DNA of 64,000 bases from Streptomyces sp. I05A-00742 (GCF_013055795.1 NZ_JABETO010000020.1:44715-108714); one strand, 5' to 3'. Shown: positions 9,302-18,131, counted from the stretch's first letter. Numbers and translations are program-made. The notes: generated by a model not told the origin, from the sequence alone.

Positions 9302-9320
9302 CGCTCGAAAGAATCGAGCG
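9302..9320. promoter_or_regulatory. perfect inverted repeat upstream of the phosphatase gene
   Basis: CGCTCGA (9302-9308) and TCGAGCG (9314-9320) flank AAGAA. The dyad is 28 bases before the start of the SpoIIE-type phosphatase, between its ribosome site and any promoter, so it could be an operator or a leader hairpin. No known consensus is recognised. Confidence 0.35.
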
Positions 9321-9347
9321 CGTCATTGCGCAAGGGGGGCCGACGGC

Positions 9348-10547
9348 ATGATCCGTACCAGGGCTGCGCGTTGCCGACGGGGTGCGGCGCTCGCGCTGCC
9401 CGGCCTGTGGGTCGCCGGGGTGGTGGTCTGGGAGCTGCTGAGCCCCCTCGGCCCGCAGTTCGTCCATCTGCTCGCCGCCGCACCCGCCATCGCCTGGGCC
9501 GGCAGCGGACGCCGGCAGTGCGTCGTGCTCGGCGGCGCCTGCGCGCTGTTCGCGCTCCTGCCCCTCGGCCCCACCGCCCCGGCCGTCCGCCTGGCCGGCT
9601 GCTGCGCCATCCTCGCCGTCGTGGGCGCGGTCTGGCTCGCCGCCCGCCGCGGCCACCGGCTGGCCCACGAGGTCGAACGCCTCCGGGAGATCGCCGCCAC
9701 CGTCCAGCAGGCCGTCCTGCGCCCCCTGCCGCCCCGCCTCGACGGGCTCACCCTCGCCGGCGGCCACCGCTCCGCCAGCGAGGGCGCGTTGCTCGGCGGC
9801 GATCTGTACGAGGTGCTCGCCACCCGGCACGGCGTCCGCATCGTCATCGGGGACGTCCGCGGCCACGGCCTGCCCGCCCTCGGCACCGTCGCCGCCCTCC
9901 TCGGCAGCTTCCGGGAGGCCGCCCACGACGAGGACGGACTCCCCGGCGTCCTGCGCCGCCTGGAGCGCGCCCTCCAGCGCCACCTCGACGGCACCCGGTC
10001 GGGACAGTCGCCCCCGGCCGAGGGGGACCGCGCGGCCGGCGAGGACTTCGCGACCGTCCTCCTGCTGGAGATCCGCCCCGGGGGCGAGGTGCTGGCCCTC
10101 AACTGTGGCCACCCGTGGCCGCACCGGCTCACCGCCGACGAGGACGGCCCCTTCGCCGGCCGGGCCCCCGGCGTCCGCGCCGACGTCCTCTCCTCCGGCG
10201 ACCCGCTGCCCCCACTGGGGATGTTCCCGCTCCCTCCCGAACCGCCCGTCCGCCGGCTGACCCGGCTGCTGCCCGGCGAGGCCCTGGTGCTGCATACCGA
10301 CGGCGTCGAGGACGCCCGGGACGCCGCCGGGCGGTTCTTCCCCCTGACCCGCGCGCTGACCGAGGCGGCCGGCGGCGGGGCCGTCGTCCCCGCGGCCGTC
10401 GTCGACCGCGTCCGCGCCGCCGTCCTGCGCCACACCGGCGGCGTCCTCACCGACGACTTCGCCCTGCTCGCCCTGCGCAACGACCGCCACCCCGTCCCGG
10501 ACCTGACCCCGCACGGGCCGCTGGCCCGCAGCTGCCCGCACGGCTGA
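9348..10547 (+). CDS. membrane-anchored PP2C/SpoIIE-type serine phosphatase
   Basis: Integral-membrane protein phosphatase of 399 residues. The first about 105 residues carry three to four hydrophobic segments and no obvious sensor domain. From about 115 the PPM/SpoIIE catalytic domain follows: QQAVLRPLPPRL, the metal-site motif GGDLYEV, IGDVRGHGLPA, HTDGVEDARD and the last Asp motif LTDDFALLAL. All expected metal-binding Asp residues are present, so it should be active, typically dephosphorylating an anti-anti-sigma factor or similar switch protein. No such partner is adjacent. The ATG follows AAGGGGGG. Confidence 0.88.
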   Translation: MIRTRAARCRRGAALALPGLWVAGVVVWELLSPLGPQFVHLLAAAPAIAWAGSGRRQCVVLGGACALFALLPLGPTAPAVRLAGCCAILAVVGAVWLAARRGHRLAHEVERLREIAATVQQAVLRPLPPRLDGLTLAGGHRSASEGALLGGDLYEVLATRHGVRIVIGDVRGHGLPALGTVAALLGSFREAAHDEDGLPGVLRRLERALQRHLDGTRSGQSPPAEGDRAAGEDFATVLLLEIRPGGEVLALNCGHPWPHRLTADEDGPFAGRAPGVRADVLSSGDPLPPLGMFPLPPEPPVRRLTRLLPGEALVLHTDGVEDARDAAGRFFPLTRALTEAAGGGAVVPAAVVDRVRAAVLRHTGGVLTDDFALLALRNDRHPVPDLTPHGPLARSCPHG

Positions 10548-10640
10548 CGGCCCGTACTCCCCTTCCCCCGGGGCCCGTTCACACCCCGTGCGAATCCGCT
10601 TCCGTTACGCTGGGTCGACCGAGCGCACACGGAGGGCGGC

Positions 10641-11978
10641 ATGGAGCCCAACACTCTGCTCGACGCCATTCTCGACGAGGCGGGGATATCCCACGCCGGC
10701 CTGGCCGCCCACGTCAACGCGGCGGGCCGGACCCGAGGACTGGCGTTGCGCTACGAACACACCGCCGTGGCCCGCTGGTTGAAGGGCCAGCGCCCGCGCG
10801 GGCAGGTGCCCGACCTCCTCTGCGAGGTGCTGGGCGAACGGCTGCACCGGCCCCTGACCCTCGACGACATCGGCCTGGGCACCCCCGGCACCCCCCGCGT
10901 CCCCGGCACCCCGCTGTCCGGCTTCGTCGAGCGGGCCACCGCCCTGTGGCGCTCCGACGAGCAGCAGCGCGAACACGTCGTCACCGCACCCGCCGTCACC
11001 GGCACCCACGCCGTCATCCCCGTCTGGGAGTGGGAGAACCCGCCCGAGGACGCCGATGTCTCCCGGCGTGGCCTCACCCGCGTCTCCATGGAAGACATCG
11101 CCATGCTGCGCGCCGCCCGCGAGCACTACGAGCAGATGTACCGGAAGGCCGGCGGCGTCGCCACCCGCGCCCGGATCGTCGGCTTCCTCAACGCCGAGGC
11201 CGCCCCGCTGCTGCGCGGCAGCTACTCCGACGCCACCGGCCGCCAACTGCACCGCGCCACCGGGGGACTGGTCGCCGTCGCCGGTATCTGCGCCTACGAC
11301 TCCGACACCCACGGACTGGCCCAGCGCTACTTCCACCAGGCGCTGCGGCTGGCCAAGGCCAGCGGGGACCGGGGTCTGGGCGCCTATGTGATAGCGCTGC
11401 TGGTCAACCAGTCGCTGTTCCTGGGGGAGTACCGCCAGGCCGTCGCCTTCGCCGAGTCGGCGCTGCGCTCCGGCGGTCCGCATCTGACCCCCGCCCTCAC
11501 CGCCGACCTCTACGCCATGCAGGCCAAGGCGTACGCGCGGCTCGGCGACGGCGCCGGGGCGCTCTCCTGCATCCGCCGCGCGGAGTCCGCGGCCGAGCGC
11601 ATCCACCGCGGGCAGGAGCCCGCCGAGACCGGCTACGTCCAGCCGGGACTGGTCAACGTCCAGGTCGCCGAGGCCCTGCTCAGCCTCGGGGAACTCGGAC
11701 CCGCCCGTGAGCACGCCGACCGGGCCGTCGACACCCCCGCCCACGACCGGGGCCGTGTCCACCGGCTCGCCATGCTCACGCACATCGAACTGCGTCAAGG
11801 AGACGCGGACAAGGCGGTGGCCACCGCTCAGGAGATGACCGAGCAGGCGAGGGGCATGGAATCGCAGCGCTTACGGGACCGGCTCCGGGCGGTGCGCGAG
11901 CACCTGGTCGAAAGCGGGTGCGCGGCCACCGCCGAGGCCGCCGAAATGATCGAAGGGGCGCTGCGCGTGCCCTTGTGA
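10641..11978 (+). CDS. HTH/TPR transcriptional regulator (NsdA-like), TTA-containing
   Basis: A 445-residue cytoplasmic regulator. The first about 75 residues contain an XRE/Lambda-type helix-turn-helix (LLDAILDEAGISHAGLAAHVN, then AVARWLKGQRPRGQVP). The rest is a stack of TPR-like helices (for example QRYFHQALRLAKASGDRGLG). The architecture resembles the NsdA family of Streptomyces developmental and antibiotic regulators; the match is from memory. Codon 411 (11871-11873) is TTA, the codon read by the bldA tRNA, so full translation is probably delayed to late growth. The ATG follows GGAGGG. The Nudix gene follows 58 bases downstream in the same direction, probably in the same unit. Confidence 0.85.
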   Translation: MEPNTLLDAILDEAGISHAGLAAHVNAAGRTRGLALRYEHTAVARWLKGQRPRGQVPDLLCEVLGERLHRPLTLDDIGLGTPGTPRVPGTPLSGFVERATALWRSDEQQREHVVTAPAVTGTHAVIPVWEWENPPEDADVSRRGLTRVSMEDIAMLRAAREHYEQMYRKAGGVATRARIVGFLNAEAAPLLRGSYSDATGRQLHRATGGLVAVAGICAYDSDTHGLAQRYFHQALRLAKASGDRGLGAYVIALLVNQSLFLGEYRQAVAFAESALRSGGPHLTPALTADLYAMQAKAYARLGDGAGALSCIRRAESAAERIHRGQEPAETGYVQPGLVNVQVAEALLSLGELGPAREHADRAVDTPAHDRGRVHRLAMLTHIELRQGDADKAVATAQEMTEQARGMESQRLRDRLRAVREHLVESGCAATAEAAEMIEGALRVPL

Positions 11979-12036
11979 CGACCCTTGTGCGGGCGACGCC
12001 CGGGTAGGTGGCCACCTCGGCGGAAGGTGGCAACAC

Positions 12037-12567
12037 GTGCGTTGGAAGAATCTCGATGAGCGGACCGTCTACGAGAACCGGTGGTTCCAAGTCAATCTCG
12101 CGGACGTCGAACTCCCCGACGGCCGGCACCTCGACCACTTCCTCATCCGGCTGCGGCCCGTCGCCGTCGCCACGGTCGTCAATGAGGCCAACGAGGTCCT
12201 GCTGCTCTGGCGGCACCGGTTCATCACCGACACCTGGGGATGGGAACTGGCCGCGGGCGTCGTCGAGGACGGCGAGGAGATCGCCCGGGCCGCGGCCCGG
12301 GAAATGGAGGAGGAGACCGGGTGGCGGCCCGGCCCGCTGCGGCACCTGATGTCCGTCGAGCCGTCCAACGGGCTCACCGACGCCCGGCACCATGTCTACT
12401 GGACGGACGAGGCCGAGTACATCGGTGAGCCGGAGGACGGCTTCGAGTCGGACCGCCGTGAATGGGTCCCGCTCAAGCTGGTGCCGGACATGATCGCCCG
12501 GGGTGAGGTGCCGGCCGCCAACATGGCCGCCGCGCTGCTCCTCCTGCACCACCTCCGGCTCGGCTGA
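12037..12567 (+). CDS. Nudix hydrolase
   Basis: A 176-residue Nudix enzyme that would hydrolyse a nucleoside diphosphate linked to another group. The Nudix box is complete at about residues 72-94 (GVVEDGEEIARAAAREMEEE followed by TGW), with the REMEEE metal-binding glutamates. The surroundings (LLLWRHRFITDTWGWELAAG and LMSVEPSNGLTDARHHVYW) resemble the ADP-ribose pyrophosphatase-like branch, but the substrate is not certain. It starts at GTG behind GGAAGGTGG. A 10-bp palindrome, GGTGGCCACC, is at 12007-12016 in the gap to the regulator. It is likely cotranscribed with the TTA-containing regulator. Confidence 0.9.
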   Translation: MRWKNLDERTVYENRWFQVNLADVELPDGRHLDHFLIRLRPVAVATVVNEANEVLLLWRHRFITDTWGWELAAGVVEDGEEIARAAAREMEEETGWRPGPLRHLMSVEPSNGLTDARHHVYWTDEAEYIGEPEDGFESDRREWVPLKLVPDMIARGEVPAANMAAALLLLHHLRLG

Positions 12568-12597
12568 CCGTCGCCGGGCAGCGGGGGACCCCCGCGC

Positions 12598-12855
12598 TCA
12601 CCGGCCGATCACCTGCCAGACGGCCAGGCCCAGGCCGGCCAGGCCGGTGAGCGCGGCGAGGGAGGACACGGGCCACCTGCCGCTCTCCAGTGCCTTGACG
12701 CGCTCCTCCACTTCGGTGATCTCGCGTTGCGTCTGGTCGCTGCGCTGGGTGAGCAGGGCGAGGCGCCCATCGATGTGGACGACGCCCACATCGAGTCTGC
12801 GCCGGAGCTCCGCGAGCTCAGCCGTCTTCGCGGCGTGCTCGGGATGCATGGTCAC
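12598..12855 (-). CDS. small coiled-coil protein with C-terminal membrane anchor
   Basis: An 85-residue protein of unknown function. Residues about 5-60 are a heptad-rich, highly charged coiled coil (LAELRRRLDVGVVHIDGRL, then QTQREITEVEERVKAL). A single hydrophobic segment (LAALTGLAGLGLAVWQVIG) reaches the C-terminus, so it should be a tail-anchored protein with the coil in the cytoplasm. The start is GTG behind AAGGAG, with an ATG two codons inside. It converges with the Nudix gene. Confidence 0.7.
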   Translation of the reverse strand: MTMHPEHAAKTAELAELRRRLDVGVVHIDGRLALLTQRSDQTQREITEVEERVKALESGRWPVSSLAALTGLAGLGLAVWQVIGR

Positions 12856-13008
12856 GGTCCGTACTCCTTCCGGAAGGCCCCCACGGTTCCGTCCGTGGTG
12901 AATGCGCTGTACGACAAGGAAAGCGCGTCCCGGGCCGGGGCGGGAGCGTGTGCGGAGGGTGAGTACGGGTCACCGTCGCACACCCCGTGTGAACGCCCGT
13001 GCGGCGCT

Positions 13009-13464
13009 TCAGCGTTCGGGGAGCGGGCGTTCCTCGACCACGCGTTTCATCACCAGGGTGGAGTCCAGCCGCTGCACCCCCGGCAGCGTGGCCAGGTGCT
13101 CGTCGTAGAGCCGCTGGTAGGCGTCGAGGTCGGCGGTCACGACGCGCAGCATGTAGTCGGGGTCGCCGAACAGCCGCTCGGCCCGGACCACCTGGGGCAC
13201 GTCGGCCACGGCCCGCTCGAACTCCCGGACCGTCTCCCGGTCCTCCTGGCGCATGGTGATGAATACCAGGGCCTCGAAGGTCATCCCCAGGGCGCCCGGG
13301 TCCACCACGGCCCGGTAGCCGCGTATCGCGCCGGAGCGCTCCAGTTCGCGCACGCGGCGGTGGCAGGGCGAGACGCTGATCCGTACGCGCGCGGCCAGTT
13401 CCGTGAGGGTGAGCCGGCCGTCCTTCTGGAGCTCGGCAAGGATTTTCCGGTCGAGGCTGTCCAT
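13009..13464 (-). CDS. Lrp/AsnC-family regulator
   Basis: A 151-residue feast/famine regulator. The N-terminal HTH (about 4-50, MDSLDRKILAELQKDGRLTL then LAARVRISVSPCHRRVRELE) and the C-terminal RAM/AsnC ligand domain (about 65-140, FEALVFITMRQEDRETVREF) are complete. It is divergent from the LysE-type exporter at 13595 and very likely controls it in response to an amino acid, as ArgP/LysG and Lrp-type regulators do for LysE exporters. The ATG at 13464 is chosen because a longer in-frame start would run through the shared promoter region. Confidence 0.92.
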   Translation of the reverse strand: MDSLDRKILAELQKDGRLTLTELAARVRISVSPCHRRVRELERSGAIRGYRAVVDPGALGMTFEALVFITMRQEDRETVREFERAVADVPQVVRAERLFGDPDYMLRVVTADLDAYQRLYDEHLATLPGVQRLDSTLVMKRVVEERPLPER

Positions 13465-13550
13465 GGGGAAGATTCTCCCTCCTGGACGCCCATTCCGGGG
13501 AAATCTCGGAAACACTTCCCGCCCATATCCGCATAACCTTCCCTGCCGCA

Positions 13551-13564
13551 CGGTGAATTCACCG
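13551..13564. promoter_or_regulatory. 14-bp perfect palindrome, candidate Lrp operator
   Basis: CGGTGAATTCACCG lies 30 bases before the LysE exporter start, in the divergent gap with the Lrp-type regulator. It is the clearest symmetric site in that gap. Assignment to the adjacent regulator is inference. Confidence 0.45.
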
Positions 13565-13594
13565 CGGAAAGCACCACAGGAAAGGGGTCCGCGC

Positions 13595-14212
13595 ATGGCC
13601 GTCGATTCCATGACCGCGTTTCTCGGAGTCTCCGTTCTGCTGCTCCTCGTCCCGGGCGCGGACTGGGCCTACACGATCGCGGCGGGGCTGCGGGACCGGT
13701 CCGTCATACCGGCGGTCGGCGGTCTCATGCTCGGCTACGTGGGGCTCACGGTCGTCGTGGTGGCGGGTCTGGCGGCGGTCGTCGCCGGAACGCCCAGCCT
13801 GCTGACGGCCCTCACGGTCTTCGGCGCCGGCTACCTGGTGTGGCTCGGTGCGACGACCCTCCTCCGGCCGCCCGTGCCGAGCGCGACGGCCGCCCCGGCC
13901 GCCGGCCTCCCGCCGGTCCGCGTCCTCCTCCAGGGGGCGGGGACCAGCGGGCTGAACCCCAAGGGCCTGCTGCTGTACGTCTCGCTGCTGCCCCAGTTCG
14001 TGGACCGGCACGGCGACTGGCCGGTGGCCGTCCAGACCGGCACGCTCGGCGCGCTGCACGTGGTGGCCTGCGGGGTGGTCTACCTCGGGGTCGGGACCAC
14101 GGCCCGGAGGGTGCTGCGGGCGCGGCCCGCGGTGGCGCTCACGGTGAGCAGGGTGTCGGGGGTGGTGATGGTGGGCATCGGCGGGTGGCTGCTGGAGCGG
14201 CTGGCGGGCTGA
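13595..14212 (+). CDS. LysE/RhtB-family exporter
   Basis: A 205-residue inner-membrane exporter with about five to six transmembrane segments. The family motif VLLLLVPGADWAYTIAAGLRD lies near the N-terminus and GLNPKGLLLYVSLLPQFV mid-protein. Members export basic or neutral amino acids or homoserine derivatives. The ATG follows GGAAAGGGG. It is divergent from the Lrp-type regulator 130 bases away, which points to regulation by its transported amino acid. Confidence 0.92.
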   Translation: MAVDSMTAFLGVSVLLLLVPGADWAYTIAAGLRDRSVIPAVGGLMLGYVGLTVVVVAGLAAVVAGTPSLLTALTVFGAGYLVWLGATTLLRPPVPSATAAPAAGLPPVRVLLQGAGTSGLNPKGLLLYVSLLPQFVDRHGDWPVAVQTGTLGALHVVACGVVYLGVGTTARRVLRARPAVALTVSRVSGVVMVGIGGWLLERLAG

Positions 14213-14225
14213 CCTCCCGCGACGG

Positions 14226-14255
14226 CCGGACGGGCCGGCGAACCGGCCCGTCCGG
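14226..14255. terminator. bidirectional terminator, 13-bp stem
   Basis: CCGGACGGGCCGG (14226-14238) pairs perfectly with CCGGCCCGTCCGG (14243-14255) around a CGAA tetraloop. It lies between the convergent LysE and 3-hydroxybutyryl-CoA dehydrogenase genes, so it can serve both. Confidence 0.8.
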
Positions 14256-14283
14256 GGGCGTGACCAGGAGGGACGACGGCTGC

Positions 14284-15144
14284 TCAGCCGTAGCTGTAGA
14301 ACCCGGCCCCCGACTTCCGCCCCAGCCGCCCCGCGTCCACCATCCGCTGCAGCAGCGGAGGTGCCGCGTACAGCGGCTCCTTGTACTCGGCGTACATGCT
14401 GTCGGCCACCGACGCGACGGTGTCGAGACCGATCAGATCCGACAGTTTGAGGGGACCCATCGGGTGGGCGCACCCCATTTCCATGCCGTTGTCGATGTCC
14501 TCGCGGCTGGCGATGCCGGACTCGAACATCCGGATGGCGGACAGCAGATACGGGATCAGCAGCGCGTTGACGATAAAGCCGGAGCGGTCCTGGGCCCGGA
14601 TCGGGTGCTTGTCCAGCACCCCGGCGACCAGGGCCTCGGCGCGCTTGATGGTCTCCTCGCCGGTGGTGAGCGCCGGGATGATCTCGACCAGCTTCTGCAC
14701 CGGGGCGGGGTTGAAGAAGTGGATGCCGATGACCTGGTCGGGGCGCGAGGTGGCCACGGCGAGCTTGACCAGGGGGATGGAGGAGGTGTTGGAGGCGAGG
14801 ATCGCGTCCTGGCGGGTGACCACTTGGTCCAGTACCTGGAAGATCTCCGTCTTGACCTGCTCGTTCTCGACGACGGCCTCAATCACCAGGTCACGGTCGG
14901 CGAACTCGCCCAGGTCGGTGGTGAAGCTCAGCCGGGCCAGCGCCTCGTCCCGCTCCGCCTCGGTGATCTTGCCGCGTTCGGCGGCCTTGCCGAGGGAGTT
15001 GATGAGCCGGGTGCGGCCCAGCTCCAGGGCCTCGCCCGTGGTCTCGGCCACCTTGACGTCCAGACCCGCCCGGGCACACACCTCCGCGATGCCCGCGCCC
15101 ATCTGGCCGCAGCCGACCACTCCGACGCGCTCGATGTCGCTCAC
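14284..15144 (-). CDS. 3-hydroxybutyryl-CoA dehydrogenase
   Basis: NAD(P)-dependent 3-hydroxyacyl-CoA dehydrogenase of the FadB2/Hbd type, 286 residues, normal length. The Rossmann motif is VGVVGCGQMGAGIAEVCARA. The catalytic His lies in GIHFFNPAPVQKLVEI, and the C-terminal dimer domain contains RSGFIVNALLIPYLLSAIRM and GMEMGCAHPMGPLKLSD. It acts in butyryl-CoA or fatty acid metabolism in the cytoplasm. A Shine-Dalgarno is present (AGCGGAAAGG read on the minus strand). It is monocistronic and divergent from the GHL10-like gene. Confidence 0.93.
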   Translation of the reverse strand: MSDIERVGVVGCGQMGAGIAEVCARAGLDVKVAETTGEALELGRTRLINSLGKAAERGKITEAERDEALARLSFTTDLGEFADRDLVIEAVVENEQVKTEIFQVLDQVVTRQDAILASNTSSIPLVKLAVATSRPDQVIGIHFFNPAPVQKLVEIIPALTTGEETIKRAEALVAGVLDKHPIRAQDRSGFIVNALLIPYLLSAIRMFESGIASREDIDNGMEMGCAHPMGPLKLSDLIGLDTVASVADSMYAEYKEPLYAAPPLLQRMVDAGRLGRKSGAGFYSYG

Positions 15145-15299
15145 AAGCTGCCTTTCCGCTGAACCTCACCGACCGGCGGACGCTGGGGGTCGCTCCCGCC
15201 TCGATCAGACGTTACTCCGAGCGGTCCGATGACGGGGAGTCCGGGGAGGGCATGCTGAATGCGCACGGTGTGACACATCCGACAAGGAGTGAGCAACAT

Positions 15300-16529
15300 A
15301 TGGTGCGTATGACGCGAAGACGGTTCACGGCGGTCACCGCGGGTGCGGTGACGGCGGCGCTGGCCCCGGCCGGAGCCCTGGCGGCCCCCGCCGAGCGGAC
15401 GGCAACCCAGTTCCGGGGCATGTGGACCGCGACCGTGGCCAACATCGACTGGCCGTCCCGCCCCGGACTCCCCGCCGACCACCAGCGCGACGAACTGCTC
15501 CACCTCTTCGACACCGCCGTCGCCCGGCGGCTCAATGTGGTGATCCTCCAGCTCCGCCCGACCGCCGACGCGTTCTGGCCGTCGCGGTACGAGCCCTGGT
15601 CCGAGTTCCTGACGGGCACTCAGGGCAAGGACCCGGGCTGGGACCCCCTGGCCTTCGCCGTCCGCGAGGCACACCGCCGCGGGCTGCACCTGCACGGCTG
15701 GTTCAACCCGTACCGCATCGCCAACCACACCGACCTCGGACGCCTCGTGCGCTCCCACCCGGCACGGAAGCACCGGGACTGGGCGGTGCCCTACGGCGGG
15801 AAGCTCTACTACAACCCCGGGCTGCCGGAGGTCCGCCGCTTCGTCCAGGACGCGATGCTGGACGCGGTGTTCCGCTACGACCTGGACGGGGTGCACTTCG
15901 ACGACTACTTCTACCCGTACCCGGTGGCGGGGAAGGAGTTCGACGACGCGGCGGCGTACCGCCGGTACGGAAAGGGCTTCCCGAGCCGGGCCGCCTGGCG
16001 GCGCGACAACATCGACCGGCTGGTGCGGGAGACCGCCGAACGGATCAAGGACCGCAAGGAGCAGGTGAAGTTCGGCATCAGCCCGTTCGCCGTGTGGCGC
16101 AACAGGACCACGGACTCCCGGGGTTCGGACACCCGGGCCGGGGTGCAGACGTACGACGACCTCTACGCGGACACCCGCCGCTGGGTGCGCGAGGGCTGGA
16201 TCGACTACATCGTGCCCCAGGTGTACTGGCACATCGGCAACGCCGCCGCCGACTACGCCGTGCTCGTGCCCTGGTGGGCCCGGACGGTGCGCGGAACCGG
16301 CGTCGACCTGTACATCGGCGAGGCGCTGTACCGGCAGGGCGACCCCGCCCAGCCCGCGCCGTGGCAGGATCCGGCGGAGCTCTCGCGCCACCTCACGCTC
16401 TGCCGGCGCCACCCGGAGGTGCGCGGGAACGTGTACTTCTCCGCCGCCCAGGTGGTGAGGGACCCGATCGGGGCGATGGCGCGCGTCGTCGGGGACCACT
16501 ACCCCCGCCGCGCGCGCCCGCCGCGCTGA
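15300..16529 (+). CDS. secreted glycoside hydrolase-like protein (GHL10/DUF187)
   Basis: A 409-residue exported protein. MTRRRFTAVTAGAVTAALAP is a Tat-type signal (RRxF), with cleavage expected after ALAAP. The mature part is the GHL10/YngK TIM-barrel domain: ATQFRGMWTATVANIDWPS, VILQLRPTADAFWPS, HGWFNPYRIAN, DLDGVHFDDYFYPYP and IVPQVYWHIGN. Family members act on cell-wall or other polysaccharides. The Asp pair in VHFDDYFYP is the likely catalytic region. The start is ATG at 15300 behind AAGGAG; longer in-frame starts would bury the signal peptide. Confidence 0.9.
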   Translation: MVRMTRRRFTAVTAGAVTAALAPAGALAAPAERTATQFRGMWTATVANIDWPSRPGLPADHQRDELLHLFDTAVARRLNVVILQLRPTADAFWPSRYEPWSEFLTGTQGKDPGWDPLAFAVREAHRRGLHLHGWFNPYRIANHTDLGRLVRSHPARKHRDWAVPYGGKLYYNPGLPEVRRFVQDAMLDAVFRYDLDGVHFDDYFYPYPVAGKEFDDAAAYRRYGKGFPSRAAWRRDNIDRLVRETAERIKDRKEQVKFGISPFAVWRNRTTDSRGSDTRAGVQTYDDLYADTRRWVREGWIDYIVPQVYWHIGNAAADYAVLVPWWARTVRGTGVDLYIGEALYRQGDPAQPAPWQDPAELSRHLTLCRRHPEVRGNVYFSAAQVVRDPIGAMARVVGDHYPRRARPPR

Positions 16530-16537
16530 GCCGCCGG

Positions 16538-16738
16538 CTACTCCTGGCCGGTCGCCTTGCGGTGGTCCACCACCGAGTCCGGCCCCGGCGTCATGATCGT
16601 CTCGTGGCCGTTGTCGGCCCTGACCCGGAACGGCGGCGTGCCGTCGGGGCCCAGCACCTCCACGATCTCCACGACCCGGTCCTGCTGCCCGACGACTCTG
16701 CCGTGCACGACCAACCGGTCGCCCTTGCTCGCATGCAT
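16538..16738 (-). CDS. DUF1918 domain protein
   Basis: A 66-residue protein covering one DUF1918 domain, an SH3-like beta barrel common in actinomycetes: MHASKGDRLVVHGRVVGQQD, then the VRADNGHETIMTPGPDSVV end. Function is unknown. I choose the ATG at 16738 because GGAAGGGG lies eight bases before it; the ATG at 16759 has no ribosome site. It is convergent with the GHL10-like gene, nine bases away. Confidence 0.85.
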   Translation of the reverse strand: MHASKGDRLVVHGRVVGQQDRVVEIVEVLGPDGTPPFRVRADNGHETIMTPGPDSVVDHRKATGQE

Positions 16739-17081
16739 CGGCGGTGCCCCTTCCGTCAAGGTGTTCCCGAGCTCGTCGTGGATCCGTGCGCCGGCGCGGT
16801 CCGTACCCCGCGCCTCCGCCCGTGCACCGACTCGGTCCGCGCGCGCCGGAGGACCGGCGCGCCGACCGGGGTACGTCCCAGTCTAGGGTCGCGGACCCCG
16901 GGGGGCCCGGTCTACGGGCCGATCGGGTCGGGCGGTCGCGCGGGGGGTGCCGCTCGCGCCCCCGGCCGGGCGCGGGGGGACGGCGTGGGGGGCGGGTGGG
17001 ATGGCACGGGCGGGCCACCGGTCCGGGCCCGTCACGGCCGGACCGGACCAGTGGCCCGGCCGCCCGCCCATCCGTCGTGTC

Positions 17082-18068
17082 TCAGCCGCCGTGTCCCAGT
17101 ACCGGGTGCGGCCGGTAAGGCGCCTCCAGCCTGGCGACCTCCTCCTCGCTCAGGGTCAGGTCCACGGCGGCGACGGCGTCGGCCACGTGGACGTCCCGGG
17201 TCGCGCCCACGATCGGTGCCGCGACCCCCGGCTTGCCCAGCAGCCAGGCCAGGGCGATCCGGGCGGGCGGCAGCCCCCGTTCGGCCGCGATGGCGCGGAC
17301 CACGTCCACGACGTCGAAGTCGTCCTCGTCGTAGAGCCGCCGGGCCAGCGCGTCGCTGCCCGCCCGCGCGGTCCGTTCCGCGCCGCCGCGCTCCCGGTTG
17401 CCGGCGAGCAGCCCGCGGGCCAGCGGGCTCCAGGGGACGCAGCCCACGCCCTGGTCGAGGCAGAGCGGGATCATCTCCCGCTCCTCCTCCCGGTAGACCA
17501 GGTTGTAGTGGTTCTGCATCGACACGAAGGGCGTCCACCCGGCCGCCCGCGCCGTGTACTGGGCCTTGGCGAACTGCCAGGCGTACATGCTGGAGGCGCC
17601 GAGATAGCGGGCCCGGCCCGATCGGACCACCTCGTGCAGGGCCTCCATCGTCTCCTCGACGGGCGTCTCGTCGTCCCAGCGGTGGATCTGGTAGAGGTCG
17701 ACGTGGTCCGTGCCCAGCCGGCGCAGCGAGGCGTCGATGCCGGCCAGGATGTGCTTGCGGGACAGACCGCGGTCGTTGGGTCCGGAGCCCATGGGGAAGT
17801 AGACCTTCGTCGCCAGGACGTAGTCGTCGCGGCGCGGGAACAGCCGGGCGAGCAGCCGGCCCGTGATCTCCTCGCTCCGCCCGTCGGAGTACATGTCGGC
17901 GGTGTCGAAGAACGTCACGCCCGCCTCCACCGCCCGCCGGACGAGCGGTTCGGCGGCCTGCTCGTCCAGGAACCACTTCCGGTGCCCGTCGCCCCCTCCG
18001 TAACTCATCATGCCCAGGCCGATCCGTGACACCTTCAGCCCGGACGATCCCAGCCGTATGTAACGCAT
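17082..18068 (-). CDS. aldo/keto reductase
   Basis: A 328-residue NADPH-dependent oxidoreductase of the AKR superfamily, YajO/general-stress branch. The tetrad is visible: Asp and Tyr in FFDTADMYSDGRSEE, Lys in LATKVYFPMG and His in VDLYQIHRWD. The cofactor-binding tail includes IALAWLLGKPGVAAPIVGA. The ATG at 18068 gives MRYIRLGSSGLKVSRIGLG, the usual family N-terminus. It is divergent from an Lrp-type regulator, which may control it. Confidence 0.93.
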   Translation of the reverse strand: MRYIRLGSSGLKVSRIGLGMMSYGGGDGHRKWFLDEQAAEPLVRRAVEAGVTFFDTADMYSDGRSEEITGRLLARLFPRRDDYVLATKVYFPMGSGPNDRGLSRKHILAGIDASLRRLGTDHVDLYQIHRWDDETPVEETMEALHEVVRSGRARYLGASSMYAWQFAKAQYTARAAGWTPFVSMQNHYNLVYREEEREMIPLCLDQGVGCVPWSPLARGLLAGNRERGGAERTARAGSDALARRLYDEDDFDVVDVVRAIAAERGLPPARIALAWLLGKPGVAAPIVGATRDVHVADAVAAVDLTLSEEEVARLEAPYRPHPVLGHGG

Positions 18069-18100
18069 ATGACTCCTGCTTCTGCCCGGGCTCCGCCGAC

Positions 18101-18131
18101 GGAACCGCCGCACCGGGAATCCTGCGGTTCC
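18101..18131. promoter_or_regulatory. 8-bp inverted repeat between aldo/keto reductase and Lrp genes
   Basis: GGAACCGC (18101-18108) is matched by GCGGTTCC (18124-18131) across 15 bases. It is central in the divergent gap and is a candidate binding site for the adjacent Lrp-type regulator or a leader hairpin. Confidence 0.4.

Noticed and set aside
14284..16529. Part of a polyhydroxybutyrate or butanol pathway cluster
   Set aside because: Only the 3-hydroxybutyryl-CoA dehydrogenase is present; no thiolase, crotonase or synthase nearby.
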